26,690 nt of DNA. Source: a virus. The notes beneath the pieces were generated by a model, which was not told where the DNA came from, did not search any database, and saw only the letters and a program-made list of their open reading frames with translations. The DNA lies in IMG/VR virus record IMGVR_UViG_3300042294_004463, positions 1 to 26,690 of that record; one strand, given 5' to 3'. The position numbers were made by a program, and so were the translations under genes. Shown in pieces: positions 8,594-15,201 of this stretch. Every line of letters starts with the position of its first letter. Within the stretch, counting starts at the first letter, position 1.

Positions 8594-8830
8594 TCATTTC
8601 TTTGGTGTCACCTTGCGATACCCCGTCTTGCGGATAAAGCGCCCGTCGTCCCAAATCTTGAAATCTTTTACCTCGATAGCACCCGACTTGATGCCGGGGC
8701 CTAAGACCTCGCGGACGCGGTCAACGGAACACTCAAGCTGGTCGGCGATATCCTCTCTGGTATCCCAGCCCTTGGGCCATGCATACGAAGCTTTGTTCAT
8801 ACGATCCACTTCTGCTTTCCAGTTCATCAT
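8594..8830 (-). CDS. Small winged-helix-like protein
   Basis: 78 residues, starting at ATGATG with the first ATG overlapping the upstream stop (ATGA); the second ATG is equally possible. Residues 22-50 (WDTREDIADQLECSVDRVREVL) look like helix-turn-helix, followed by a short hairpin-like stretch (GAIEVKDFKIWDDGRFIRKTGYR) that could be the wing. DNA or protein binding is likely but the target is unknown. It lies between a metallophosphoesterase and a metallopeptidase inside the structural operon, so it probably belongs to the same inserted cassette rather than to the tail. Confidence 0.6.
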   Translation of the reverse strand: MMNWKAEVDRMNKASYAWPKGWDTREDIADQLECSVDRVREVLGPGIKSGAIEVKDFKIWDDGRFIRKTGYRKVTPKK

Positions 8831-9837
8831 AAAATGATTGGGGCAGTAATGGTCCGCCCCCTTTTGCCATCAAAGAGAAAATAGGTTTGCTGGGGCGGCT
8901 CATAGGCCGCCTTGATGCTGATGGCATACGCATTGTAGCCGATCAACGAACCATTGCTCACCCACTTTGGATTTTGCTGCTGTGTATGCCAGTGGCCAAA
9001 AACGTCCAAATCGGCTGGATTAGCGCGGTTCCACTGCGCGATGGCCTTTTCCACGGGAATGGTCAAACCGCCCACACCACCTTGGTAACGGATGTTATCA
9101 CCATGGTGAAAACGCAAAGTTTTGCCGTAGAGCTTGACGAAATTGAAGTAGCTATCAGCCACTTGGAACTCCACCGTGCAGGCCGTGGTGCTGTAGCCGC
9201 GTTGCGCCATCGTTTTATACAGCAGCCACTCGTAGCTGTTGCGATAGCCGGTCGCGTGGCGGGGCTTTTTGGTTGTCCGCCCGTGATTGCCGTAGCAACA
9301 AGGCACCAAGATTCGTTTGAAATTCTTACGTAAGAGACCAATGCCTGCCGTTAGGCGCTCCTGCAGCCACAAAATCGTCTCCGTGGGGCTTAAGCTGTTG
9401 GTCTCTTGCAGCTCCTCATGTATGTAGCCGGACATCAGGTCGCCGCCCAAAAACAACACGCAATCGTTGATGTCCACCCCGGCCCGCTGAATCTCCGTCA
9501 TGCGCACCACGTTGGTGAAAAACTGGTCGATCCGCTTCTCTGCGACACCCAGATTGTAGGCATTCAAGCCGTTGACCGAAACCGAATCCACCGTCTCCTC
9601 CACATGCCAATCGGATGCCACCGCCACCGCCACCGCCTCGCTTTTGGTCGTCTTTTTCACTTCCAGCACCCGGTTGGGTTCCACGCTGCGCAATGCCTCG
9701 GTCACGCCCAACTGGTCTTCCAGCTCTTGCACGCGCTGTTCGTAGCGCTCGACTTGGGCTTTGTAGTCTTCGATGACAGACCGGTGAGCATGCTCGTGTG
9801 CCGCCCGCGCAATCTGGCCCCAATTAGTCTTGGCCAT
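8827..9837 (-). CDS. Calcineurin-like metallophosphoesterase
   Basis: 336 residues. The five metal-binding blocks of the calcineurin-like phosphoesterase fold appear in order: SDWH (75-78), GGDLMSG (131-137), GNHGR (183-187), HHGD (244-247) and GHWH (281-284). The family uses two divalent metals to cleave phosphomonoesters or phosphodiesters, including nucleic acids. Here the N-terminal ~45 residues form a likely coiled coil (YKAQVERYEQRVQELEDQL), which suggests a dimer or a partner. It is not an SbcD partner by context because no SbcC-like gene is seen. It begins 67 nt after a tRNA gene, with no Shine-Dalgarno, and an AGTTGACA motif lies 16 nt before the ATG. The substrate is unknown. Confidence 0.85.
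   Translation of the reverse strand: MAKTNWGQIARAAHEHAHRSVIEDYKAQVERYEQRVQELEDQLGVTEALRSVEPNRVLEVKKTTKSEAVAVAVASDWHVEETVDSVSVNGLNAYNLGVAEKRIDQFFTNVVRMTEIQRAGVDINDCVLFLGGDLMSGYIHEELQETNSLSPTETILWLQERLTAGIGLLRKNFKRILVPCCYGNHGRTTKKPRHATGYRNSYEWLLYKTMAQRGYSTTACTVEFQVADSYFNFVKLYGKTLRFHHGDNIRYQGGVGGLTIPVEKAIAQWNRANPADLDVFGHWHTQQQNPKWVSNGSLIGYNAYAISIKAAYEPPQQTYFLFDGKRGRTITAPIIL
9324..9335. repeat. Palindrome TCTTACGTAAGA, copy 1
   Basis: 12-bp perfect palindrome in the metallophosphoesterase gene, coding part of LLRKNF. Confidence 0.6.
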
Positions 9838-9853
9838 ACTCTGAAAAGACCGG

Positions 9854-9861
9854 TGTCAACT
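9854..9861 (-). promoter_or_regulatory. Start-associated motif AGTTGACA
   Basis: 16 nt before the ATG at 9837. No gene ends here (the tRNA is upstream), so the motif is not a by-product of a stop codon. Confidence 0.65.
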
Positions 9862-9904
9862 CCCCCTTGCCCCCGTAGATAGATAAGCGCCGGAAAAGGT
9901 CGAT

Positions 9905-9977
9905 TAGCGGGGGTGGGAGTCGAACCCACCTATAGATGCTTATGAGACACCTGAACTCACCGGAGTTCTGCCCCGCA
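9905..9977 (-). tRNA. tRNA with CAU anticodon (Met-type)
   Basis: A full 73-nt cloverleaf can be folded by hand: 7-nt acceptor (TGCGGGG with CCCCGCT), 4-bp D stem GAAC/GTTC with an 8-nt loop, 5-bp anticodon stem with two wobble pairs and loop CTCATAA, 5-nt variable loop, and 5-bp T stem GTGGG/CCCAC with loop TTCGACT. The anticodon is CAU, so it reads AUG, or AUA if the C is modified by TilS. CCA is not encoded. The 1-72 pair is a T-T mismatch, position 8 is C, and the 11-24 pair is A-T; these are unusual for an elongator. It begins one base after the stop codon of the upstream gene. Confidence 0.85.
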
Positions 9978-9978
9978 A

Positions 9979-10401
9979 TTAGACGTCTTGGTTCTCCACC
10001 CCGAACACCATGGTAATGCTCTCCCCCTGTGAGCGGTCCTTCTTCTTGTGCTCACCCTTACCAAAATACACGAAGTGCGGCCAGCTGGACATCTGGGGCG
10101 TCCCTGCCTCCCGAATGGCCGACAACACGCTGCTCTCGTCGGCAAAAAATCCGTAGATGCGCTGCAGCGCCGCGCGCGCCGTCTCAGTTAGAGAGTCATC
10201 CATCTGCGATACATGCAGGATTTCGACCGTCACCTTCATAAGCTGATTGACCAGATACTCTTCCTCGACCGCGTTCACCGCGATGTAGGTCGCGGGTCTG
10301 GTCGTTTTGGCCCGCCCTTCGAGCACCGGCACACCGAGCGGCGGCTGCATACCGCGCAGCGCCCCGGCCACCATCAATTCCATTTCAATGCTTGCATTCA
10401 T
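9979..10401 (-). CDS. Probable tail completion or head-tail joining protein
   Basis: 140 residues. The start is ATG at 10401 (MNASIEMELMVAGALRGM), one base after the TAA of the upstream gene. A longer frame exists upstream but overlaps that gene completely and is rejected. No family is recognised with certainty. The size, the mixed alpha/beta look (PATYIAVNAVEEEYLVNQLMK) and the position as the second gene after the capsid gene fit tail terminator or tail completion proteins. The stop is followed after one base by the tRNA, so the transcript must be cut to release the tRNA. Confidence 0.6.
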   Translation of the reverse strand: MNASIEMELMVAGALRGMQPPLGVPVLEGRAKTTRPATYIAVNAVEEEYLVNQLMKVTVEILHVSQMDDSLTETARAALQRIYGFFADESSVLSAIREAGTPQMSSWPHFVYFGKGEHKKKDRSQGESITMVFGVENQDV

Positions 10402-10402
10402 A

Positions 10403-10762
10403 TTACCACCCGGATGGATCAGATACTGGTCCGAGGCGCAGAGTCGCCGTGCCGCCCTGCCATACCACGGCCAGAATCCGATACTGCACCGTGCGCCATT
10501 CGGCCAGCCAGCCATCGGTTACTTCCGGCAAAACCGTCAGGCCGGTGCTTGCTCTCAGCGGAGCCGCGTCGGCCTCCAGTTCGAAGTTGATCACCTTTTG
10601 CCGGCCGCCCTCGCGAAAATCACCGGACAATTCCCGTGGCATCTCAATGGCCCGGGCCACGCGCACAGCCTGGGGCGCCGAGGATTGCCACACCTTTACC
10701 GTATCAGGCGAAAGGATCTTGAAAGCCTCCTCGTCCGAGCTTGTAAACGCCTCGTCAAACAC
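10403..10762 (-). CDS. Probable head-tail adaptor
   Basis: 119 residues starting with GTG at 10762 (read as MFDEAFTSSDEEAF). There is no Shine-Dalgarno; a one-base variant of the start-associated motif, AGTTGACG, ends 13 nt before the GTG, and just upstream of that is the hairpin terminator behind the capsid gene. No domain is recognised. Position and size, as the first gene between capsid and tail genes, fit a head-closure or adaptor protein, and the C-terminal half looks beta-rich (VQYRILAVVWQGGTATLRLG). This is inference from gene order. Confidence 0.6.
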   Translation of the reverse strand: MFDEAFTSSDEEAFKILSPDTVKVWQSSAPQAVRVARAIEMPRELSGDFREGGRQKVINFELEADAAPLRASTGLTVLPEVTDGWLAEWRTVQYRILAVVWQGGTATLRLGPVSDPSGW

Positions 10763-10775
10763 ATTGGTAGGCGCC

Positions 10776-10783
10776 CGTCAACT
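10776..10783 (-). promoter_or_regulatory. Start-associated motif, variant AGTTGACG
   Basis: 13 nt before the GTG at 10762, just after the capsid terminator hairpin; no gene stop is involved. Confidence 0.55.
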
Positions 10784-10786
10784 AAC

Positions 10787-10826
10787 GCAAAAAAACACCC
10801 GCCATTGCTGACGGGTGTTTTTTTGC
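10787..10826 (-). terminator. Perfect 15-bp hairpin terminator after the capsid gene
   Basis: GCAAAAAAACACCCG (10787-10801) and its exact reverse complement (10812-10826) enclose a 10-nt loop. A GC-rich inner stem with a 7-nt A/T run at the base makes a strong intrinsic terminator that works on either strand. It begins 23 bp after the capsid stop codon. It would cap the abundant capsid transcript, with partial read-through into the tail genes. Confidence 0.85.
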
Positions 10827-10849
10827 AGTCCCAACCCACACCAGAAGTG

Positions 10850-11827
10850 TTATGCGTAGTTCGTCTTGATCAGCGTTCCGGCACACTCGTTCACCACGTG
10901 CTCTTCGTTATACTGACGAACACGGATCACGTCGCTGCGGCGCGCTTCGTCGCGGAAGCTCTCCACCACATAGTTGAACTCGACGTCCTCGGCCCAGTAG
11001 ATGGTGCGGCCCGCGCCGCCCATCGACGGATCTCCGCCAGCGATCGAACCCATCCAAACATAATCGTCGCCCCAGATGTAGCTGAGTTTGTTGTCAGCCA
11101 CGACCTCGCCTTTCTTCGCGGTCGAGACAACAGCCTCGGCGATGAAAAGGTTGGTGATCGGAGCGCTGTCTTGGAAGGTCGCCAAGAAAACGTCCTTGGT
11201 GATGATTTTTCCACCGGCATTGTCGCCGTAGATGTATTTGCGCAGCTGAGTCGAGCGGCGCAGACGCTTCCAAATGTTGCGGCTCATGATGATCGTGTTG
11301 ACCATCTCCCCGCGTTTCTGGACTCGCGCGATGGCCTCTTCGAAGTCAAGCGGAACGTCAAGCGTGTTGATGTTCGCTTCAGTGTAAGCCACCGATGCAT
11401 CCACCTTGCCCCAGGTTGCCTCGTTCATGACCTTGGCGGCCACGCGCGCTTCTTGAGCGCGGAGGATGTTGGAGAGGAGGAGCTTGGTGCTCACCTGCTC
11501 GGCGTCGAAGAAGCGGGCCAAGTCGTGCTGATCGCTGTCATCGACCACTTCGGTCAAACCGCGATCGCGGCAAGCGTAGCTCGCTTTTTCATAAGTTCTG
11601 TCGACCTCTTTGTAGGCCGTGCGGGGTGCACGCAGCGTCTCGTCGGAGCTGTTGCTCGCCAAGATGTTGCCCGTGCCCTTCTTGATTTTCCTATATTCGC
11701 CAGTTTTGGTGTTGCTCGCGAAAGGAGGGAAAACCATGTCGGCAATGAAAAACTTTTCAGCTTCCAAGGCCTCTTGAACAACCGCCTGGAGTTCCGGGCG
11801 GATTAGTGCGTCAGCATTTGTATACAT
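10850..11827 (-). CDS. Major capsid protein
   Basis: 325 residues starting MYTNADALIRPELQAVVQEA. It has the best Shine-Dalgarno of the window (AAGGAGG, about 9 nt before ATG), as expected for the most abundant product. It follows the prohead protease/scaffold and a small decoration-type gene, and precedes a strong terminator. This is the usual head-gene order of HK97-fold phages, where the capsid protein forms the icosahedral shell. Segments such as VNTIIMSRNIWKRLRR and NYVVESFRDEARRSDVIRV resemble known phage capsid C-terminal regions from memory. No long N-terminal delta domain is present, consistent with a separate scaffold. Confidence 0.85.
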   Translation of the reverse strand: MYTNADALIRPELQAVVQEALEAEKFFIADMVFPPFASNTKTGEYRKIKKGTGNILASNSSDETLRAPRTAYKEVDRTYEKASYACRDRGLTEVVDDSDQHDLARFFDAEQVSTKLLLSNILRAQEARVAAKVMNEATWGKVDASVAYTEANINTLDVPLDFEEAIARVQKRGEMVNTIIMSRNIWKRLRRSTQLRKYIYGDNAGGKIITKDVFLATFQDSAPITNLFIAEAVVSTAKKGEVVADNKLSYIWGDDYVWMGSIAGGDPSMGGAGRTIYWAEDVEFNYVVESFRDEARRSDVIRVRQYNEEHVVNECAGTLIKTNYA

Positions 11828-11845
11828 AGATTGTTACCTCCTTGA

Positions 11846-12199
11846 TTAGAGCGGGAAAACTTCGATCGTATCGCCGTCAGCCGAAGCGGCTTGCGCGGCG
11901 ATGCCGTAATCGGTGCCGCCGGTTGCAGCCACCTTGCCGTTGGCCGCACGCTTGACGACGCTGCCGACAGCGACTGCGCTGCCTGCAATGACTTCCAGCG
12001 ATCCGCCACCGTTGGTCAGGTGAACTTTGACCGGAGTTGTGTTGTCGTTGACCTTGAAATCGGTCACGCCGATCTCCTGGTCGCCTTGACCCGCGAGAGT
12101 GATCTTTCCGGTGCTGTCGAGTTTGACTCGCACATTGCCGGCGATTCCGCTGGTCCCGAGTGCGAGGAAACTCGCCTTGCTGTCGTCGATGTATGCCAT
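11846..12199 (-). CDS. Capsid decoration (cement) protein, DUF2190-like
   Basis: 117 residues, beta-rich with many Gly, Ala, Val and Thr. The C-terminal half (SAVAVGSVVKRAANGKVAAT, then GIAAQAASADGDTIEVFPL) has the feel of the DUF2190 capsid-cement family: a sensed value, a GKV turn, a GIA segment and a final V-F/L strand. Such proteins bind the outside of the shell at three-fold axes and stabilise it. The Shine-Dalgarno is AAGGAGC. It lies directly between scaffold/protease and major capsid genes, where decoration genes are usual. The family name is from recognition, not a search. Confidence 0.7.
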   Translation of the reverse strand: MAYIDDSKASFLALGTSGIAGNVRVKLDSTGKITLAGQGDQEIGVTDFKVNDNTTPVKVHLTNGGGSLEVIAGSAVAVGSVVKRAANGKVAATGGTDYGIAAQAASADGDTIEVFPL

Positions 12200-12210
12200 A
12201 AATTTGCTCC

Positions 12211-12957
12211 TTATTTGTCGGCCAGTGTCACGATGCCGCGGGCGGCGTTGTGTTCCGCATACGAGCGGGGATTGCTTTTCATCGTGAAGCGGATGGCTTC
12301 GGCGCGAGCCGCCGCCTTCGCTTTACCCTGCGATTCCAGCTCGGTGGCTTTCGCGCTCACCAAGCGGTCAAACTCAGTCACCTTGTCGTCGCCTTGATCG
12401 GCGGAGAACATGCGGAAAGACTCGGTCCCAGGAGTCGCGGCTTTGATGCCTTGGAGGCGGATGGTCCGCTGAAGGGCTTCGTTCTGCGCGATCAGGGCCG
12501 CCTGCTTCTGCTCAAGCACATCGAACGCATGCATGATCTCGGCGGATTCCTTGTCTTCCTTTTCACCGGCCAGCTTGGCCTCAAGTTCAACCACACGCTT
12601 GCGCAGCGCGGACAGCGCGGCACCGGCAGGTGCGGCAGCTTCAGCGGGAGCCGCTTCGGCTTCGCCAGCCTCGCCTTCCGCTTCGTCGCCTTCACCAGCC
12701 TCGACGGCGGCGTTGTAAGCGGCGATGGCTTCGTTGACTTCGGTGCGGTCAATCCCTTGCGCGGCCAACTCCTCGTCGCTCATCGCGGCAAGCTGCTCCA
12801 GTTCCTCGGCGGAAAGGGGCGTGTTGGCTTCAATAAGGGCGTCGATCTCGGCTTGGCGATTAGCCACAGCGTTGACCGTTTCCTGCACCTGTTGGAGAGC
12901 GGCGATAACGTCAGTCAGCGTCGGCTCTGTTGCTTGGTTGGCTTCTTTTTGGTCCAT
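12211..12957 (-). CDS. Possible nested scaffold protein from an internal start
   Basis: In-frame internal start at Met174 of the protease/scaffold gene would give a 248-residue scaffold without the protease domain. The ATG is preceded 20 nt upstream by AGTTGACA (12978-12985), the motif that marks eight other starts here, and by an A-rich stretch but no Shine-Dalgarno. The split falls exactly between the protease domain and the acidic coiled-coil part. Lambda makes its scaffold Nu3 from an internal start in the protease gene C, which is a direct precedent. Confidence 0.5.
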   Translation of the reverse strand: MDQKEANQATEPTLTDVIAALQQVQETVNAVANRQAEIDALIEANTPLSAEELEQLAAMSDEELAAQGIDRTEVNEAIAAYNAAVEAGEGDEAEGEAGEAEAAPAEAAAPAGAALSALRKRVVELEAKLAGEKEDKESAEIMHAFDVLEQKQAALIAQNEALQRTIRLQGIKAATPGTESFRMFSADQGDDKVTEFDRLVSAKATELESQGKAKAAARAEAIRFTMKSNPRSYAEHNAARGIVTLADK

Positions 12958-13476
12958 AAGGTTTTCTTTTTGCTCGCTGTCAACTAGCGCCGAAAAAAGG
13001 CCCGCTGGATTAGCCGCAGGCATCGGCACGCAATCGACGGCGAGGAGTTCTTCGCAACGCGCCGCGGCTTTGCCGTTTTTGAGCTTTTCTCCCTTGGGAG
13101 GTCCGGCGAATGCCGCGCTCAAGCCGAAGCAGTCGGGCATCCGCTCTGCCCGCTCGATGATCTTGTCGTATTCCTCGTGGGACTTTAAGAGATGCCAATC
13201 GGCGACAACCTTGTTGCCCTCGCGACGAAATCCCTCCAAAAACCCGCAAATGGATTGTAAGGCTTGCGGATCCTTGTGGTTCAGCTTGACCTGGACCCGC
13301 CCCTTGTCGTTACCGCACTCGACAATCTGTTTGAGCGTTTTGTCATCGACCTCCAGATTGTGACCGCGCGCTGTGACGCCGCCGGTAATAACAGCTACGC
13401 CGCGAATAACGCCGCTGTCGCGGTCCACACGACCGCTGATCGTGTTACAGTTGAATTGAATGATCTCTGAGCCCAT
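12211..13476 (-). CDS. Prohead protease fused to scaffold
   Basis: 421 residues in two parts. Residues 1-165 look like a phage prohead serine protease: NH67 in KLNHKDPQAL, then FGLS120AAF, then LAVDCVPMPAANPAGL near 145-160. These match the usual His, Ser and VDxVxxPAxP blocks of the family. Residues 174-421 are acidic, Ala/Glu-rich and coiled-coil-like (ELEQLAAMSDEELAAQ, EAEGEAGEAEAAPAEAAAPA), as in scaffolding proteins that fill the prohead and are then cleaved. An internal ATG (Met174 at 12957) is preceded by the same AGTTGACA motif found at other gene starts, so a separate scaffold may be made from the same frame. Its own start follows AATTGACA by 13 nt. Confidence 0.8.
   Translation of the reverse strand: MGSEIIQFNCNTISGRVDRDSGVIRGVAVITGGVTARGHNLEVDDKTLKQIVECGNDKGRVQVKLNHKDPQALQSICGFLEGFRREGNKVVADWHLLKSHEEYDKIIERAERMPDCFGLSAAFAGPPKGEKLKNGKAAARCEELLAVDCVPMPAANPAGLFSALVDSEQKENLMDQKEANQATEPTLTDVIAALQQVQETVNAVANRQAEIDALIEANTPLSAEELEQLAAMSDEELAAQGIDRTEVNEAIAAYNAAVEAGEGDEAEGEAGEAEAAPAEAAAPAGAALSALRKRVVELEAKLAGEKEDKESAEIMHAFDVLEQKQAALIAQNEALQRTIRLQGIKAATPGTESFRMFSADQGDDKVTEFDRLVSAKATELESQGKAKAAARAEAIRFTMKSNPRSYAEHNAARGIVTLADK
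12978..12985 (-). promoter_or_regulatory. Start-associated motif AGTTGACA inside the protease/scaffold gene
   Basis: 20 nt before the in-frame internal ATG at 12957 (Met174). Confidence 0.6.
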
Positions 13477-13489
13477 GCCCAGAGAGCCG

Positions 13490-13497
13490 TGTCAATT
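13490..13497 (-). promoter_or_regulatory. Start-associated motif AATTGACA
   Basis: 13 nt before the ATG at 13476; begins at the last base of the TAA of the SET gene. Confidence 0.65.
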
Positions 13498-13991
13498 TAG
13501 ACCGTCATGGCCACCATCGGTTGCGATGGCTTGCACCACTTGTTGAAGAATCCCTCTCCGTGGTAGACGCAGATTTCCTCATGAGCTTCGATTAGGCGGG
13601 AGGCCCAGAACACCACCAGCTTGTTCTGGGAAAACACCGCATACTGCGCGTTGGCCGTCTCAGCGCTTTGCGCTGAATTGTAGATCGACCCGAATCCCAG
13701 AAGGAGCATGGCGATATTGTCGTTGCCGTAAGCGTAGCGGCTGATCTGGGGCTCAGCCAAAAACTGGCGTGGCGTATCGCAAGTGATGCAGTGACAGAAC
13801 TCGATGTATTCGTCCTCCGCAATTTCACGGCGGGCAAAGACCCCCAAGCCCTTGCCCGGGGAATGCTTCACATACAAGTTGTCGAGCGAGAAGCCCGTGT
13901 TCGCCAACTGCTCCCACTTGTAAAGCAGGCTCAGCGCACTATCCCCCTGTGGCGTTTTGATCGTCACGCCGCGCCGTTGCTTTTCCGTCAT
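13497..13991 (-). CDS. SET-domain protein, putative lysine methyltransferase
   Basis: 164 residues. SET-type motifs appear in order: SPGKGLGVFARREIAEDEYI (44-63), the SAM-binding entry of the fold; GFGSIYNSAQSANA-like block at 99-114, matching the GxxxxxNHS region with the His replaced; and HEEICVYHGEGFF (137-149), matching the EEL-x-x-x-YG end motif. SET enzymes transfer methyl groups from SAM to protein lysines. No DNA-binding or membrane part is seen. It overlaps the preceding glycine-zipper gene by ATGA and directly precedes the protease/scaffold gene. A virion or host protein substrate is possible. The changed NHS motif may mean altered activity. Confidence 0.75.
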   Translation of the reverse strand: MTEKQRRGVTIKTPQGDSALSLLYKWEQLANTGFSLDNLYVKHSPGKGLGVFARREIAEDEYIEFCHCITCDTPRQFLAEPQISRYAYGNDNIAMLLLGFGSIYNSAQSAETANAQYAVFSQNKLVVFWASRLIEAHEEICVYHGEGFFNKWCKPSQPMVAMTV

Positions 13992-14545
13992 GCTCCAAAA
14001 GCGGCGGATTTAGTCCCCGGCCAAGGGCGCGCACCAGCGAATTTCGGGTTAATCATTCCCCTCTTGAATAATGAAGCGCCTAGTCCAGCGCCCAGTCCGG
14101 CTCCTGCGATACCGCCCGCAGCAGCGCCTAGTCCAGCGCCGGTTCCAGCGCCCTGTTTCATGCCCTGCCAAATACTTTGATCCTTTTTGAATGCGCCCTT
14201 GATAGCCCCCAGCGCGCCTCCTAATACGGCGCCGCCTGCCAGACCCTTGATCAGTCCCGCGCCGCCGAGCACGGCGCCTCCGGCTAGAGCGGCACGGCCA
14301 ACTCCAAGCTCAATTTTAGGCGTCAACGCATTCATTTCTTTCTTACTGGCCATGCCAATCATTTGTTTGAGCCGTTGCGCGATCATCGAGCGGCGCTGGG
14401 CTTTCTCGGCGTCCACGTTCCCGTAAGCCGCCGCCATGGAATTCGGATCCACCCCGCCCGTCTCATTCGCCACATACTGACCCATGTCGTTGCGCGGGCG
14501 CGGATCGACAAACTCGATCATGCTTGGGCGAAGCGCGGAATCCAT
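13988..14545 (-). CDS. Glycine-zipper membrane-active virion candidate
   Basis: 185 residues. The first ~75 are polar and helical. Residues ~80-115 and ~130-163 are long Gly/Ala zippers (GGAVLGGAGLIKGLAGGAVL and GAGTGAGLGAAAGGIAGAGL), of the kind that insert in or pack within membranes. The C-terminus is basic and Pro/Gly-rich. There is no signal peptide. It sits in a set of three consecutive genes with such segments between portal and protease, so an internal head protein ejected with DNA and acting at the host membrane is a fair inference. The start lies one base after the upstream TAA. Confidence 0.7.
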   Translation of the reverse strand: MDSALRPSMIEFVDPRPRNDMGQYVANETGGVDPNSMAAAYGNVDAEKAQRRSMIAQRLKQMIGMASKKEMNALTPKIELGVGRAALAGGAVLGGAGLIKGLAGGAVLGGALGAIKGAFKKDQSIWQGMKQGAGTGAGLGAAAGGIAGAGLGAGLGASLFKRGMINPKFAGARPWPGTKSAAFGA

Positions 14546-14546
14546 G

Positions 14547-15179
14547 TTAGCGATCCAGCTGTTCCGTCAGCTTTACCAAACGATCTTTTGCGGAAAACTT
14601 TAGCCTGCCTGCCGTAAGAATTCGGGCGATGCCGCGGAGACCGCCCATAAGGCCTTCTGACTTGACCATTTTGGGGCCAAGCCGCCCTGCTCTCTTGAAG
14701 CGCCCGGGCATTTCTTGAGCAATCTCTCCAGCGCGAGCAGCATAGCCGCCGACGCGGTCTTGAATTTTTTGACCGATAGCTCCTGCTTGAGAGGCACCTG
14801 CTTCCGCTTTGTTGCGCAGGCTGTTCAGCATAGAGCCATAGGCCTCGCGGCGATTGACCTCGGAAGTAAAGCGAGGACCGTCAGATCCGAACGTGGGACG
14901 CAGAGGAGCTGCGGCCCGGTTGGCAATGGAGCGTGGGCTGCCGGGCTCCATGTCACCGACCGGCAGCAAATTGCGGCGGCCATATTTTCCCATGATGGCG
15001 CGATCCGCTTTAACGGCTCCATACCCCGCGGCTCCAACGCCAACGCCAGCGGCGCCGGTTTTCAGAAGCGAGCCATCTTCTTCCTGATACAAACGACCGT
15101 CAGGGCCACGATAAGTGGCAAAGAGCTTCTCATCAATTTTTGCCTCCAAGGCAACCAGCTTGCTTTTGATCTCGTCCAT
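14547..15179 (-). CDS. Hypothetical virion protein with glycine-rich segment
   Basis: 210 residues. It begins with a likely coiled coil (MDEIKSKLVALEAKIDEKLF), then RGPDGRLYQEEDGSLL, then a Gly/Ala-rich hydrophobic stretch (TGAAGVGVGAAGYGAVKA) near 42-60. The rest is basic and helical (SLRNKAEAGASQAGAIGQKI) and ends with RLKFSAKDRLVKLTEQLDR. Its ending resembles linker stretches in the 1456-residue protein encoded just upstream (for example RFEFAEKKKK), suggesting a shared origin. The start ATG follows the variant motif AGTTGACT by 14 nt, with a weak purine stretch (GAAAGAG) between. No enzymatic motif is seen. Confidence 0.7.
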   Translation of the reverse strand: MDEIKSKLVALEAKIDEKLFATYRGPDGRLYQEEDGSLLKTGAAGVGVGAAGYGAVKADRAIMGKYGRRNLLPVGDMEPGSPRSIANRAAAPLRPTFGSDGPRFTSEVNRREAYGSMLNSLRNKAEAGASQAGAIGQKIQDRVGGYAARAGEIAQEMPGRFKRAGRLGPKMVKSEGLMGGLRGIARILTAGRLKFSAKDRLVKLTEQLDR

Positions 15180-15193
15180 AAATTGCTCTTTCT

Positions 15194-15201
15194 AGTCAAC
15201 T
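15194..15201 (-). promoter_or_regulatory. Start-associated motif, variant AGTTGACT
   Basis: 14 nt before the ATG at 15179; overlaps the TAG stop of the 1456-residue protein gene. Confidence 0.55.

Noticed and set aside
10307-11806. A 499-codon open stretch on the plus strand opposite the capsid gene
   Set aside because: It is the antisense shadow of the capsid and head-tail genes, with no ribosome site and no recognisable protein.
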